A DNA stretch of 64,000 nt from Porogramme epimiltina (lineage: Eukaryota; Basidiomycota; Agaricomycetes; Polyporales; Polyporaceae), in assembly GCA_900155495.1 (NCBI GenBank), contig FTLJ01000164.1, forward strand, positions 30,746 through 94,745, given 5' to 3'. Numbering within the stretch: the first letter of the stretch is position 1; each line of letters starts with the position of its first letter. The notes under the pieces were generated by a model that saw only the letters and a program-made list of their open reading frames with translations, did no database searches and was not told the origin of the DNA. This document shows positions 1 through 11,859 of the stretch, piece after piece. The translations under genes were made by a program, and so were the position numbers.

Positions 1-683
1 TTCGCAGTTCGGAGATGGAACTGATGCACGTATAGTGAGTATTCATTTTCAAGAGAGGTTAATCTTCTCCTTTCTTCCCCATCTTTCCGTATTGGATGGA
101 CATGGTCTCAACAAACACGCCGAGCACCTAGGTCGCCTTGCGACACCGTACCCGATGCCATCGCGGACGGCCGAAGCATATCGACCCGTGTCCAGTGCCC
201 ACCGCTCCCCCCGGGCCGTTATTGTCACATTGACGATAGGAGCACTTGTATGTGTCTTCGATATCATGCCTGTGAGGTATGTTGTCAGTCCCCCCACCCC
301 AGCCCGGCACTCCCCGATCTTATAAAGACCTTCGCAGAGCATCCCCAAAAGCAAACAACTATGGAGAATGAAAGTCCTCACTGTGACCTCGTGAACGATG
401 GACTCCTGCGCCCTTATCTAAAGCTAGTCGACTCTTCATCGACCCACTACACGAGGAGCAAACCTGGCTAGTTGTATACCCGCGTTTACCGCGCGTTTTA
501 GGGACCCGTACCTTGCGTGCTTTGGGCAGAGCTGCATGGAATGTTTCCCCTTTAGCATCTGCGTTCTCCACTCAGACGTCGTCGCTATCGCTACTACGAA
601 CGCGCTCGCTTCGAACGGCATTTCCGGTCTGTGAGTGATATACTACGAATTGTGGGACACCGGTATTGATATCGTCTTCACAG
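1..683. other. no recognisable gene
   Basis: Short overlapping ORFs of 60-110 codons occur on both strands, but none has a recognisable motif or clean splice structure. It could be the 5' end of a gene leaving the window on the left or decayed sequence. Confidence 0.4.
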
Positions 684-1818
684 GAACTCCCCGCCAAGTT
701 CTATGATGTATGGGAGAAGCTGGGGCGGCCTTTCCGGTATGCTGCGCGGACGAGGACCGTGAAAAATCGGACACTGCAAAATTGGGCGCTCAACGAGCTC
801 GAGTGGTCCTTCGGCGCAACGATGGAGTGAGCATGTTCGGCGCATTGCATCCGTGGCGTTGCGGCGCGTCATCCCTGGACGACATATGCACCCTCCCACC
901 ATCAACATCCTCACTCCCAAATGTCTTCGTCTTCCTCAACGCCTCCTACTCATACAGCAAGCGCATCCAGATGACCCGTCGGCCTTCGACGATCTTGGAA
1001 ACAAGCGCAGCCTCTTTTCGTCGGACTCACGCGGGGGAGCGCCGCACGGAAGCTGTCGGTCTCCCCAAATGCGCCGTGTATCCATCCTCGCCCCCCACAT
1101 CACGCCCTCTCGCGTACCCAACGTGCCGCACGCCATATTCACATTGAACAACGGGAGGCCCGTGGTGCCGTATTGCGAATACTGGTCGAGCGCCGATATC
1201 TCGGGTTTCACGTCGCGCATAAGGACCCTCGCCGCAGCCCGAAGACTACGCGATCTTTTCCTTACCCTCAACCTCGACGGTCACAACTTCGCCGTCGCGC
1301 AACCTGCCACCTATATCCTCCTTCCCGGTATGCGCCGCTTCAAAGTCGCCGACGAAGCATTCGCCGCCGCCCTCCCCTGCGCTGCTGTCAAAGCAGACTG
1401 CTTAGACATCTCACGCGTGTGGCCCGCCCTCGAGGTCCTCCGCTTCGAGCGGACGGATCCTGTTCGGGATAGCTTCCGCGCAGTCCCTACCAGCGTCCTC
1501 GACTATTTCCCCGCACCCTGTCCATGCCTCATCGGCCCCTCCCGATCCCACCCTCGTAAATGTTCACGTGACCTATTTGGCGCCCGATCCTGCGGAGCCA
1601 GCCCACTCGCCGGAAGCATTGCCCGTGAAGCTGTGGGGCACGGATTCAGGGAGCATTTTGGCCCTGCGTCGATCGCGGTGGGGAGGCGTGCCTGCTGCGC
1701 TTTCTCCCTCACTTGGGCTAGTTTCGGGGCAGCTGCCGAAGGAGCTGCTGGTGGTCGTGTACGGCAATGCCTTCGTGGAGCCTCCTCCAAGCCAGGCGGT
1801 CCTAGAACGGCGTCATAA
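684..1818 (+). pseudogene. decayed LRR/F-box-like gene remnant
   Basis: An open stretch after a plausible acceptor (CAG at 681-683) starts with GELPAKFYDVWEK-like text. It meets a stop near 828, and a second frame is open from 853 to 1818. That frame contains leucine-rich text such as RLRDLFLTLNLDGH and WPALEVLRFER, which resembles the LRR-like C-terminal half of basidiomycete F-box proteins. After about 1560 the coding-like signal seems to move to another frame (open 1568-2047). Stops and frame changes suggest a broken gene. The family assignment is weak and rests only on the texture of the repeats. A real multi-exon gene that I have mis-spliced is the alternative. Confidence 0.25.
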
Positions 1819-2047
1819 GCCCATGAGCTATTCTTTGGAGGACGCAGCTTCCTCATTAACTGTGCAAAGGAACACCGATAGCGAGGTGTCGAGTCGATGT
1901 GAGCCTTCGTTACTGTATAAGTTGTATAAGATGCTTAAATACTATGTATTGGATCCTAGCAATGACACTCCCGTCTGGACCGACATTTACGAATACTCCA
2001 AGATGATACACCCTCGGCCCCTTATGTGTCGCCGACAAAGTAACTAG

Positions 2048-2758
2048 TGTGTGTTCAACGTCTTCGATCCCTTCATTACAACGCCGTCGTCTAACTGATG
2101 CGCGTTGGGGCACAACTGGCCATATTTTGACGGCCTCAATGTAGGTGTGGAAGCTCAAATGCATGGCGTTGGACGAGTAGGTTAACAACGTACTGGAAAT
2201 GGCCCAGCTGCCCACTGTTCCTTCGCCTAACTTTACTCCCGCTAGTCTCGTAAATGGCATAATGAACCACTTTCCCCCCTGCTATCCGGCGTGGCACACC
2301 CGTCTTCAAACTTTGCCCGAGTCAGAGGACAGCTGAAAAGACAGGGGTCAGCGCACCGGAACGAATCGGCATGGTGAATCGGTTTGAGAGAAGAACTGGA
2401 GGGTACGTTATTTCGTGAGTACTCCGCGTCTAACGGATTTGCGAGCGTCGCTCATAAGGGTGATGATTCAATACTGCTAGTCATGAACCATGATGCCGAT
2501 TTCTTCCTGGACAGGCTTCTATGCCTCGATAGGCGCAGTTGGCCGTAACGCGACACATTAATGAACTCAAGGCTACTGCACCATGTCCGCATGTGGACGG
2601 GCGGTTCATAAGTGAAGTGGAACCTCGCTTCTCAAGGTCCAAAGGTACTATACGAATCCTCGACGTTCTCCGGGTCCCCAACCAACTCGTCTCTCAAAGG
2701 TCTCAAGGTTCCTACATCCAATTCACGCACGTCTCTGGTCGCCGCCGTTTCTTTTCAG
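2048..2758. other. intergenic, promoter side of HET gene 1
   Basis: No coding signal. It presumably holds the promoter and first non-coding exon of the HET gene that follows; no clear TATA box was seen. Confidence 0.4.
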
Positions 2759-2817
2759 GTGAGAATTGTATCCCAGCGAATGGCGGGAGTAATGACTCAT
2801 TGGAGACTTACGTACAG
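2759..2817 (+). other. probable 5'UTR intron of HET gene 1
   Basis: A GTGAGA donor at 2759 directly follows a TTTTCAG, and an acceptor TACAG ends at 2817, four bases before the ATG at 2822. HET gene 2 has the same arrangement (11795-11855, then four bases, then ATG), so the leader intron is conserved between the paralogues. Confidence 0.5.
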
Positions 2818-2821
2818 CTGC

Positions 2822-5132
2822 ATGTGGCTGCACAACACCGCGACACTAGAGCTTCGCCGCTTCAACACTCCGGAGGAAGTGCCCGGGGGATACGCGATTC
2901 TATCTCACGTCTGGGACGCGGCAGGGGAGCAAGACTTCCAGGACTTCCAGGCTATTTGGGAAGAGCACAAGCTAGGTAAGAAGACGGTGCGCTCGGACGT
3001 CGATAATGGTGCGTTTGTGCCGGTTCGCGTTGAACGCCAGTCTCATGTATGTCTTCTGAAAACACAGGCGGACGCGGAATTGTCGCTACGCTTTTCACCT
3101 CCATCATACGAGCACCCGGTAGAGCGTTCGCGTGGCTGCGCACTTTCTGGTTCGCTCGCTTTTTAGGACATTTCGTCCGTTTCCCCCCTACTCCTCCAGC
3201 GTCCCCTTTGCCCAACCGGCTCCTCAAGCGCATATCTCCCAAGATCCGCAGTTTTTGCAAGCTGGCTCAGAAGCAGGGGTACAACTGGGCGTGGGCAGAT
3301 ATGTCTTGTATCAACAAGGAAAGCAGCGCTGAGCTCTCCGAAACGATCAATTCTATGTTCCGGTACTACGCCCTCGCCGACGTCTGTTTCGTCTACCTTG
3401 CCGACGTGCCACCGTCCGACACGAGGGAGGGACTTCCGTGGAGCAAGTGGTACACGCGCGGGTGGACGCTCCAGGAACTGCTCGCGCCGAGGCTCGTCGT
3501 CTTTCTCGACCAGAACTGGACAATCATGGGCACCAAAACGGACTTCTCACAAGAACTCTCGAAACGCACCGGCATCCCCGAAAGTGTGCTCCGGTTCGAG
3601 CAAGACATGTATGAGATCAGCATCGCCGCGCGCATGTCGTGGGCCTCCGACCGCAGTACGACTCGGGTCGAAGATGAAGCGTACTGCTTAATGGGGATCT
3701 TCGGAATCAACATGCCGACTCTGTATGGCGAAGGTCGGAACGCGTTTTACCGTCTGCAAGAGGAGATCATGAAGACCTCGACCGACACTTCTCTGTTCGC
3801 TTGGGGCGATTTTCGTTCTGGGAACACAATACACGGAGTCATAAATTCCTCTGGCCCAGCAGACCCCTTCTCTATGGCGTACCTCTTCGCGCCATCCACA
3901 TCCTGTTTTAGTCAATACTCCAACATCGTTAATGACGGCTCAATGACAGCTGTAGAGGTATGTCTCTATCCCATGTCGGTGCTACACAGTATTAATAGAA
4001 TGCTTTACCACAGATAGATCAACCTCGCCAGAATCTTTCGGACCAGTGCCCGGCAGTCAGAACGATGATCCCCACATTCACTGTTACACCGCGTGGAGTG
4101 CTGGTATACGCCCCGGTGCTGGAACGTAACGGGGACATGATCCTCCTCCTATCATGCTCTGCGATTGATGAGAACGGCACGAAAAGGCGGCTCACCATGC
4201 TCCTCGAGGAGTATCACACCCAAGGAGAAGCGCCGCTCGATCAACCGCTCCACCGTATTTGCCTCAGAACCTCGGGAGGTTTCGCGCCCCCTGGACCTCG
4301 CATCAGGCAACTCGATCCCGCAGAACCTCGCCCGCAAACCGCACAGGATCCCCAGTGCCAAGGCCCTCCCAAGCCTTCATGGCGAAGCGTGTACATCGTG
4401 GCGCGTCAGGAACAGCGCGCAGACCCCTCTCCACAGATCCTGGATCCTCTCAGACGCTTCACCGGCACCGTTTCACCTCCCCCGTTCCGCTTTCCGCTCG
4501 CGACATGCAAAGAATTTGCTTCCTGGGGACCCAGTCGTCATCAAATCATACTGGATTCCGTCAGCCGGGATGTCTCCGAGCCGTGGAAATCAGACAGTCC
4601 TCCTATCGCAGTGGTCTTCAAGCTCTCTCCGATGGGCGGCTACAACACCTCCGATGAAAAGTATTTGACTATCAGCATGAGCCTATGCGCGCACATCGTT
4701 GGTGGCGGGACCAGCAAGAACCGACTCGGTAGCCACTATGCCACTGTCCAGCTCCATCACAACCGTCCCAACCTGGAGACGACGAACAGCTGCAAGTCTG
4801 AAGAAACCCAGCAGCTGCGTTCGCATTCATGTCCTCACGACCACATTGTCACGTGGCCCTCCCAAAAGAAAACGTTCAAAGGCTCAGCGGGTTTGTTGAA
4901 CGAGCGAGGCTCGGCAGACGTCTATATCACCCTGGGCTTCGTGCCGTGCCCGATGAACCCCGAAAGCACCCTTCTGCTCAAGCACTTCGACGCAAGAGTC
5001 GTTAACCCGCGGAATGGCGAAGTTCAGATATCAAGTGACGGCAGCTCGTGGGTCCCAGACACGGACGCCGACACGGGGGTTATTAGGTTTCCCGAAGGAC
5101 CCCTCACTGGCGAGGTTGCTTCAGGTCTTTAG
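2822..5132 (+). CDS. HET-domain protein 1 (heterokaryon incompatibility family)
   Basis: Proposed exons are 2822-3008, 3200-3957 and 4014-5132; all phases close and give 687 aa. The N-terminal half is a HET domain: YAILSHVWD near residue 25, then SCINKESSAELSE, RGWTLQELLAPR, and an MSWASDR...EDEAYCLMGIF...LYGEG block. In ascomycetes HET proteins trigger cell death when genetically different hyphae fuse; in basidiomycetes they are numerous and mostly uncharacterised. The C-terminal half (after about residue 320) has no recognised domain but aligns along its whole length with the second copy at 11860-13989. Intron 1 is long (191 nt) and its acceptor was chosen because it restores the frame, so the 20 residues after it are less certain. 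No signal peptide or membrane segment is evident, so a cytosolic protein is inferred. Confidence 0.85.
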
Positions 5133-5984
5133 CCTTGCGCCTCCGCTGCTGTAAATGTAAAAACGCTGTATACTTTTCGAAACCAAACTAGTATTTTTCC
5201 ACAGCCGTGCGTAGATGTGCGCAACGAAGTAGGTCGGCGAACGTCGCTCGAGCGCATATGCGTGCGCGGCTGTAGGTTATCCTGAGTAACTTCGTGCACA
5301 AACACACAGCTCGGATCCGCGCGCGAATAAGACCATCTCACTGACGTCATGTACGGGCGCCTGGCGGATGCGCTTAGTCATACATCCCTATATGGAGATT
5401 CAAGCGCTGACAACTGCTACGCTCAACCTTGACATTATTCAAGTTGTTGCGCACAAACCCAAGCTCCTAAGGCTCTACCCTCACATTGCGCAAGAGAGTG
5501 GTGTTGGATGTAGGACACTCTATAGCAACACTTCCATGATAATATTCTGCGCGTATAGTCTTATAGATGTTCAATGTCCAAGAATCCCTCTATGGCGCAA
5601 GACATTGCCACGGGTACCAAAATAAGATGGGGCACTACCCTACAGGGAGCACAATAAGCTGAAGCACTCGTGGCTCCAGTACTTATGCATCGTAAGTAGG
5701 TGCCGGCCGGAGTTGGAGACGGGCCCTGTGACCTGTCTGCTCCGATCGACCCGCCCTGCCGTAACCTAGCGTACGTAGCTTTAAGCTCTTTCGGGTCCAC
5801 ATAGACATTGGCCACGCGTAACTTGTCGTGCTCCTCATTGGGTATTCGCGCTGCTCGAAGTTCACGTTGAAGCTCGAAGTTCGAACCTTAAGCTTGACCG
5901 AGACCGCAAGCGCCCAGGCACGACCAGCGTCTCTCCCACCAGCCTAGGTTCTTCACGTCGTCGGTTGCCTTGGCCCCCTCGCGC
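5133..5984. other. intergenic, no gene seen
   Basis: About 850 bases of moderate GC between HET gene 1 and the start of the left inverted-repeat arm. Only short non-conserved ORFs are present. Confidence 0.5.
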
Positions 5985-8790
5985 GTCCACTCCGAATACG
6001 AAGCCTGTTCGTAAGCCGCATCCGCGTTGCCCACTCTGAGAGGCGACTGCTTATCGGCGGGCGCGGCAACGCGGCATTGAACCCTACCAGACAGCCCGCT
6101 CGCCCCCCAACCCCCACCCCAGCAACCAAATCTTCACGAACCGTGTGCCACCCCCCGTGCCTGGTGCGCCTCCTTGTCTTCCTCGAGGACTTGTCCCAGC
6201 TCCGGGCTCCGAGGGCCCACAGTGGCGCACTCAGTAATTGTGCATGGGAGCCGTCGAAGCCGTGCATGTCCGCCTCGTGTCCGCCTCTGAAGCATTCGGC
6301 ATTGAAGGCGCGGCCGTTGTCGTCTCTCGGAGTGCATAGCAACGCGCCCTGGTACTCGCACTTACTCGGAGTGGCACACCCTCCGCCTCGAGGCGCGCCA
6401 TGCGCCTTCTTACCTTCTTTGCCCCTTTGCTCAAACATGGCGCGTCGCGACCGGGGGCGGCGTTCCAACCTTCTGCTCGGGGCTGTAGGCTCGCCGCGGG
6501 ACGAAACTTGGCAGCGCGCGGAAGGGAACGGCGCCGCGCGTCCCGGCGCGCTGGTGCCTCGCCATTAACGCTCCCGACGAGAAACTATAGAGAGCCCTCC
6601 TCCGTCCCGCACCTCCACCTCCGAGCGAGTGAGAGCCCGACACCCGCATTCGGCCTCGACGCTCGCCGGCACCAGCGCGCATCCGAATCGATCCAGATGG
6701 GATAGAGCTCGGGTGCTGCGGGGCCTAGGCTGCAGCGTCGCGCGCCCCCCACACCCTGCGCCCGCGTACGCAGGAGGGATGGCTTGGCATCCGCCCGGGG
6801 CTGCGGAACCTCAGGTGCGCGCCCGCGCCTCGAGAGCCTCGACGCTGGCGGCCCCCTCCCCCCTCTCTCTAGTCAATCATTATTGCAGAGCTTCGAGCTT
6901 CGACCCCGAGGCTTGCGCTTGGCTCGCGACCCCCCCTGGGGTTTGCGCTTGGCCCGCGAGTCCGCTGTGCTGCGCTAGCCGCGGGGCGTACATATACGCC
7001 CACACCCGACGGTCGGTGTGCGGGGAGCCTCCCTTCCCCCCTCCCCCGCAGGGCCGTCGCCCGTGGACGCGCGGCTGGAGGGGTGCGGGGGCGCGGGTCC
7101 CGAGCGCGGTGCCCCCGTGTCCGTTCGAAGGAACCGTCCTCAGCGCGAGATATCCAAGCGGCGCCGCTCACACTACTATACACCCACTACGTCGGTCTGT
7201 CTGCAATGATGGCGTCGACGTCCGCGCATACATTGACAGTTCAACGCCTCCCCCCAAGGCACAATCCGTCCCCGCTGGACGTTTGAACACTAGCCACTCC
7301 GTTGATCAGCCCGCCGGAGATGCGCGCGCGCCGCGGGGGCGGCTCGACGTCGACGCCGCCGCCCCACGCCCTCACGCTCATACACGGACGCGGCGGCCGC
7401 GATGTCCGAGCCTGTGTCCCAGGGAGAGCAGGTAGATGCATATGTCACGACACGCCACAGGTTTTTAGGTGCCGCCGGGCGCGGAGCGGTGTATGTGTCG
7501 GGCGCGCGGCGTTGGCATTAAACGTACATGGTTCTACGTGATCGATCCGACATACACGATGTCCCCCGCGGCGTGGCGGCGGCGGCGCGACGTCGACGGA
7601 TCCCGATCTAGCAGGGATGATGCACATAAACTGCGTGCCAGGATGTACACCAGGAGCTGTACACCGCGCACAGCTCCGGGCTGTCAGCCAAACGCGGTCG
7701 AGGTCCTGGAGGGGGTTGCGAGCACGGTAGAGCGTGATGCGCCCCGCGAGCGCGGTGATGCGCCCGTGGCCCACGGCGACATTGCCCAAATGCTCGTGAT
7801 GTCCGTACTGATCGAGAACGCGCCGCGGGGGGGAGGGGAGATAGAGGCTGATGTGGGTGGGAGCTGATGAAAGTATGTTCGGGCCTAGAGAAGTCGACTG
7901 CCAGGTTATGATCACACTCGTGCGGCGAAAGACAAAGAGGCGGAGACTCACTGGTCCGCGTAATTTTCTGTCGGGCGCAAGTGGCAACCGCCCCCACTCA
8001 CCCCCTTTTCCTACCCTGCCCCCGACTGTATGCGCGAGCCCGGCGGGCGTTGATGGCCTCAGCCGGATGGGCGTTGCGCCGTCGTTGCCCCGACGCAGGT
8101 CGCCATGAGCGCCGGCAAGCACTGGCGTCCGAAGTCGAGTCGAGCGGGTGGTGTCGCTGACGGCCGCGCGCGGGCGGGGCACGGAGGTCGATGACGATGG
8201 GGCTTGGCGTGAGAGCTGCCACTCGGAGGGTGCGCCGTGGTGGCGTTGTTGCCGGTGTTGATGAAGTGTTTATGGTGGCGATCGGAGCACCCCGGCGGCG
8301 CCTCCCCGGAGATTCGAGGATGAAATCAGCGTCGAAGCGTCTGGACATTGCGATGCGTGGAACGCAGCTGGAAATCGGATGCTGAGTCCGAGGCGGCGCT
8401 CGTTTTCCTGTGTTGGCTCGTCGTGTAGGTCGCGGTCGCGTGCGAAGCGTCCGCCTGCGATCGCCCATCGTAGGCCATCGTTCACAGTACGACGTGTGGC
8501 CACGATTGAAGCGGCAAGGTGCGCCCGCCGCGGAGGATTGCCACCGCGGCGGCGCACCGCCCGAAGCGGTATCTCGTCTACCAGACCGCATCGGCGGAGA
8601 GGACAGCAGGCCTGGACAGTCGCGGTAGCGCCATCAGCCCCCCTGGGGTGCGGGGGATGCTATGCCATGCTATGCCGCGCGCGTTGTTCGGGGAGGCGGG
8701 GAGGAGAGGCACAGGGACTGACGAGCGCGCGCGGGGTGATGTGTCGAGATGGTCGATGGGGGCGAGCGGGGGGGCCCGATCGGATCCCTA
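5985..8790. repeat. left arm of a 2.8-2.9 kb GC-rich inverted repeat
   Basis: This stretch matches the reverse complement of about 22295-25225. A sample around 7580-7700 against 23470-23590 differs at only a few positions in 105. Outer similarity begins near CTCCGAATAC (about 5990, partner about 25215), and inner similarity ends near 8790, partner about 22300. Both arms are very GC-rich. They contain many long ORFs on both strands, but small insertions and deletions between the arms are not multiples of three and shift every ORF, so none is maintained as protein. No terminal inverted repeats, target-site duplications or transposase signature were found. It may be a duplicated regulatory or non-coding RNA region, or a non-autonomous element. 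Confidence 0.8.
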
Positions 8791-9099
8791 GCACACCCCT
8801 CGCGCCCTCTCCGCGGCGCCAGCTGAGTTTCTAGCTGCTCGCAAACTTTTGGGTTTTTGCTGGGGGAGTCTATGTCACCAAATCTGCGAACGATACGGGA
8901 AGAAACCAACAAGGGTTGAGATAGCATCACGGAGCGAGCCGCCGAGGGCGTCCGACCCACACAAATACCATGAGAACGGAAGAATACAGTGTGTATGGCT
9001 AGCCGAATGTCTAGCGCGCCCCTGACCATACGTCTGAGTAGAGGAGGTAGTAGTAATCGGCAGAAGGCAGTCAGCCGGGAGAGGACGACTGCGATATCC

Positions 9100-11073
9100 A
9101 CCTCAGCATTGTTCTGAACATCCAACAACAGACCACTGATGCTCACCATCTCCCCAGGCGCGCGGGGCCACGCCGGTCTCTCCCCGCTCCCAGAAGCCTG
9201 GGGTTCGAGTCCGCCCCGTCGCAGATCCGATCCACTCGAGCGCGGTGCAAATTCCGACAGCTCGAAAGCGTCCGCCGACTGAGGAGGACTCATCTGCGCC
9301 GTTTCGGGCTCCAGAGCGGTTGTGAATTGCACGGGGCTGGAGGCGGCGCGCCTGCCACGGGTGTGCCCGGCCGTCCGCCCTACGAGCTCTGCCTGTGCAT
9401 TCAGGACGGCGAGGAACGAGCACGAGTGCACTGGGAGGGTGAGGGGCGTGAGGAAGCGGCGCGGCAAGTGGGAGGCGCAGATGGGGGGCGTACGTTGTGC
9501 AAGGACCCAGTATAGGCCCGTGAAGATGGATGACTGAGGGAGGGTGATGAACTGGATTGGGTTTGAGTGCGCGAAAAGCTGGCGCGACATTGTGAGCGGC
9601 ACCCACAAGGATCATGCTTATAACAGTGAACACGCTGCGAAAAACAAAGTCAGTTTGGCGGAGATATGAGTCACACAGACGACCCCCGAAGGCGACGTAC
9701 ACTGAAAGGGCGCCCGTGTTCACAATGTACAAGGTGATGTTCTTGATGACGACGTCGATGCTGTACGCGATGTTAACTCGCTTTTGCAAATGTGCAACGA
9801 GAGCCATATCGAATACCTCCGATGGCCCGTGTTGTATCGCCGGAGCAGGATGAAGACGGAGACCGCAATTGAGCCGTCCACCACGATTTGCATAGACAGC
9901 GCCAAATACAGCATCCACTGAGAGAGCGTCAGTATCCATGCCTCCATCCACGACCCACGTCGAGCACGTACACTAACTTGTAGCAGTCTGCCGATCTCTC
10001 TATTGTCACTTGATAGCGTCATAGTGGCTTTGAGAAGAGAGTATATTACTTACGCATCTATGCCAAAATCTGTACAAGGTAGATATGTCAACCTGCTACG
10101 GGACGGCAGCTGCTGAAATATACTTACAGAGCCCTATAGCAGCTGCGGGGGGAAAAGCATCAGAAATGAGATTTGCGCGATCGACTCGACGGCGCACCGA
10201 TGGCGAGCGACATGATCACCAACTAGATTGCACCCTACTCAGCACAGCCGCGACGTGCAAAGGAACTGTGAACACACCAAGGCGAACATTGGAGCAACAT
10301 TTCGCGTCTTGCTCACTGTGCGATATGAGAGACAGCCCCGCAGAGCAGCGGACAGAGACACGTACATCTCCACAACCTATAGATATACCCTCTGTTCAGT
10401 GGCAATCAGCAGGGTCGCAAGGACAGCCTTGAGCTTGAAGAAACGTACAGACGGACGAGAAGAATGGGGCACTCCTGCAACCTATGAGCGGCAAAGAATT
10501 ACGACAAGGAGCTGGACCCACTATGACGATGTACACGATCTGCAGGACTCTTTAGACACAGCGTTGGGATTAGACAATAGGGTTCAGACTTACACCGATG
10601 ACCCACAAAAGGGGGAGCGCTAGTGGATTCCCACGAGGGAGGACGGCGAACGTGAACACTGTGTACGAGCCAAAAGCGACGTGTAGAGTGTTGAGGCACC
10701 TGGGCGAGCTCTGATATCAACACCCAGATGCCGAACGTAGGCAGGGGCGAGACGTACCATACTGTTGCAACCTATCACGAGCGCAGACCAAAGCTGAGGA
10801 TAGTGTATACGAAGGAGAGGATAGCCCGCCCACCAAGCAGCGTGTGCCCCACCCCGCACGGCTTTCTCCGCGTTTCCTAAACAGTACAACCGCCTGCCCG
10901 GATGCGATACCATAAAGACTGGGCGGCGACCGATGCGGTAAGCGTCAAATGTCTTCTCAAAAGTACGACATACGTGCAACTCACAAGACGGTTACAGTGA
11001 AGCCCGTTAATATCGCTCCAGTGGTCAGATTGGGCGAGCCCGGGGGTATCGGTGGCGGGCTATGAGTCGACAT
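9100..11073 (-). CDS. DUF6534-like multi-pass membrane protein, copy A
   Basis: Start at 11073; exon 1 (11073-10985) encodes MSTHSPPPIPPGSP then LTTGAILTGFTV and ends in phase 2, as in all five copies here. A downstream exon near 10690-10620 encodes LNTLHVAFGSYTVF...PRGNPLALPL, the family hallmark with a helix followed by a GNP-AL motif. The last recognisable exon (about 9436-9145) encodes VHSCSFLAVLNAQ followed by a hydrophilic Ser/Pro-rich tail of about 80 residues. The family is a basidiomycete group of about seven predicted helices with no established biochemical role. Many very short exons lie between these anchors and were not all placed, so the overall boundaries are approximate, especially the 3' end. 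Codon frames of the anchor exons are intact, which argues against a pseudogene. Confidence 0.65.
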
Positions 11074-11424
11074 GCATTGACGTATCGGTGTTAAAAGCCC
11101 AGGGCCGTCTTCACTGTTCGGGTCACGGAGAACTTGCCAAGGCAGGACGGATAGCAGGAAAGCGTCTCGCGGAACAGGAAAGCGTCGTTGTGGGACGCCA
11201 GCGGGGGGTGCAACACCTGACGGGTTCCCTGGTCCCCACGTCGACGACTGGCGTCCGCATGCTAGGCGAAGTCTGGTATGACAGGAGGCCCTTGTTGAAG
11301 AGCGCTGGAATCGTATACGCAAAACACCTCAGATTGCTTGTCAGAAAGAGTGTAGAGTGGGATCCCCGACCCGATACGCAGCCAGACCTATGTGGCGGGC
11401 ACTGTGATGGTCGTGAAAGAGGCC

Positions 11425-11507
11425 GGAAGGGCAAAGTGGCAATTAGCCGGCGCGGGTCCAATCGGTCTAGACCAGCTGTCCAATGGGAGGGTGGGAGAGC
11501 TTAGTCA
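11425..11507 (-). promoter_or_regulatory. AP-1/CCAAT promoter module of DUF6534 copy A
   Basis: Read on the minus strand, TGACTAAGC (11507-11499) is followed within about 20 bases by CCCATTGG and again by GATTGG. TGACTAA is the consensus of Yap1/AP-1-type bZIP factors and ATTGG is an inverted CCAAT box. The same pair occurs upstream of copies B, C, D and E. It lies about 430 bases before the ATG. Confidence 0.6.
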
Positions 11508-11794
11508 GACATCCCCAGATGGAAATAAGGGCGCTTACAAGACAAGCGACTAGCAACTCCCACTAGTGACATCATCTTATCCCAAGCTTCTAAAGCTTTA
11601 CCGTGATACGTAAGTGAGAACATGACTCATAATTGGATCTCCGCCCCTTCAAGGAACTCTTTGGAATTCCGGGCAACTTCTATATCATCTCACTCGACGT
11701 CCCTTGTATCCTTTTCCAACCCGTCAGGCTACCAAAGGCCACGTTTCTAACTTTCTACATCCACTGCACGCACTCCGCTGCTTATCTGATCTAG

Positions 11795-11855
11795 GTGAGT
11801 AACGGCAATGCACTAGACGGCCGTAACATTGTAACTCATGGATGCTTGCACACAG
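11795..11855 (+). other. probable 5'UTR intron of HET gene 2
   Basis: GTGAGT donor at 11795 after CTAG, acceptor CACAG ending at 11855, four bases before the ATG. Same placement as in HET gene 1. Confidence 0.5.
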
Positions 11856-11859
11856 TTGA

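Noticed and set aside
7445..8591. Long minus-strand ORFs (up to 245 codons) in the left repeat arm
   Set aside because: The same DNA in the right arm is nearly identical but carries indels that change the frame of every such ORF, so protein is not being conserved. Long ORFs are expected by chance in this GC-rich sequence.
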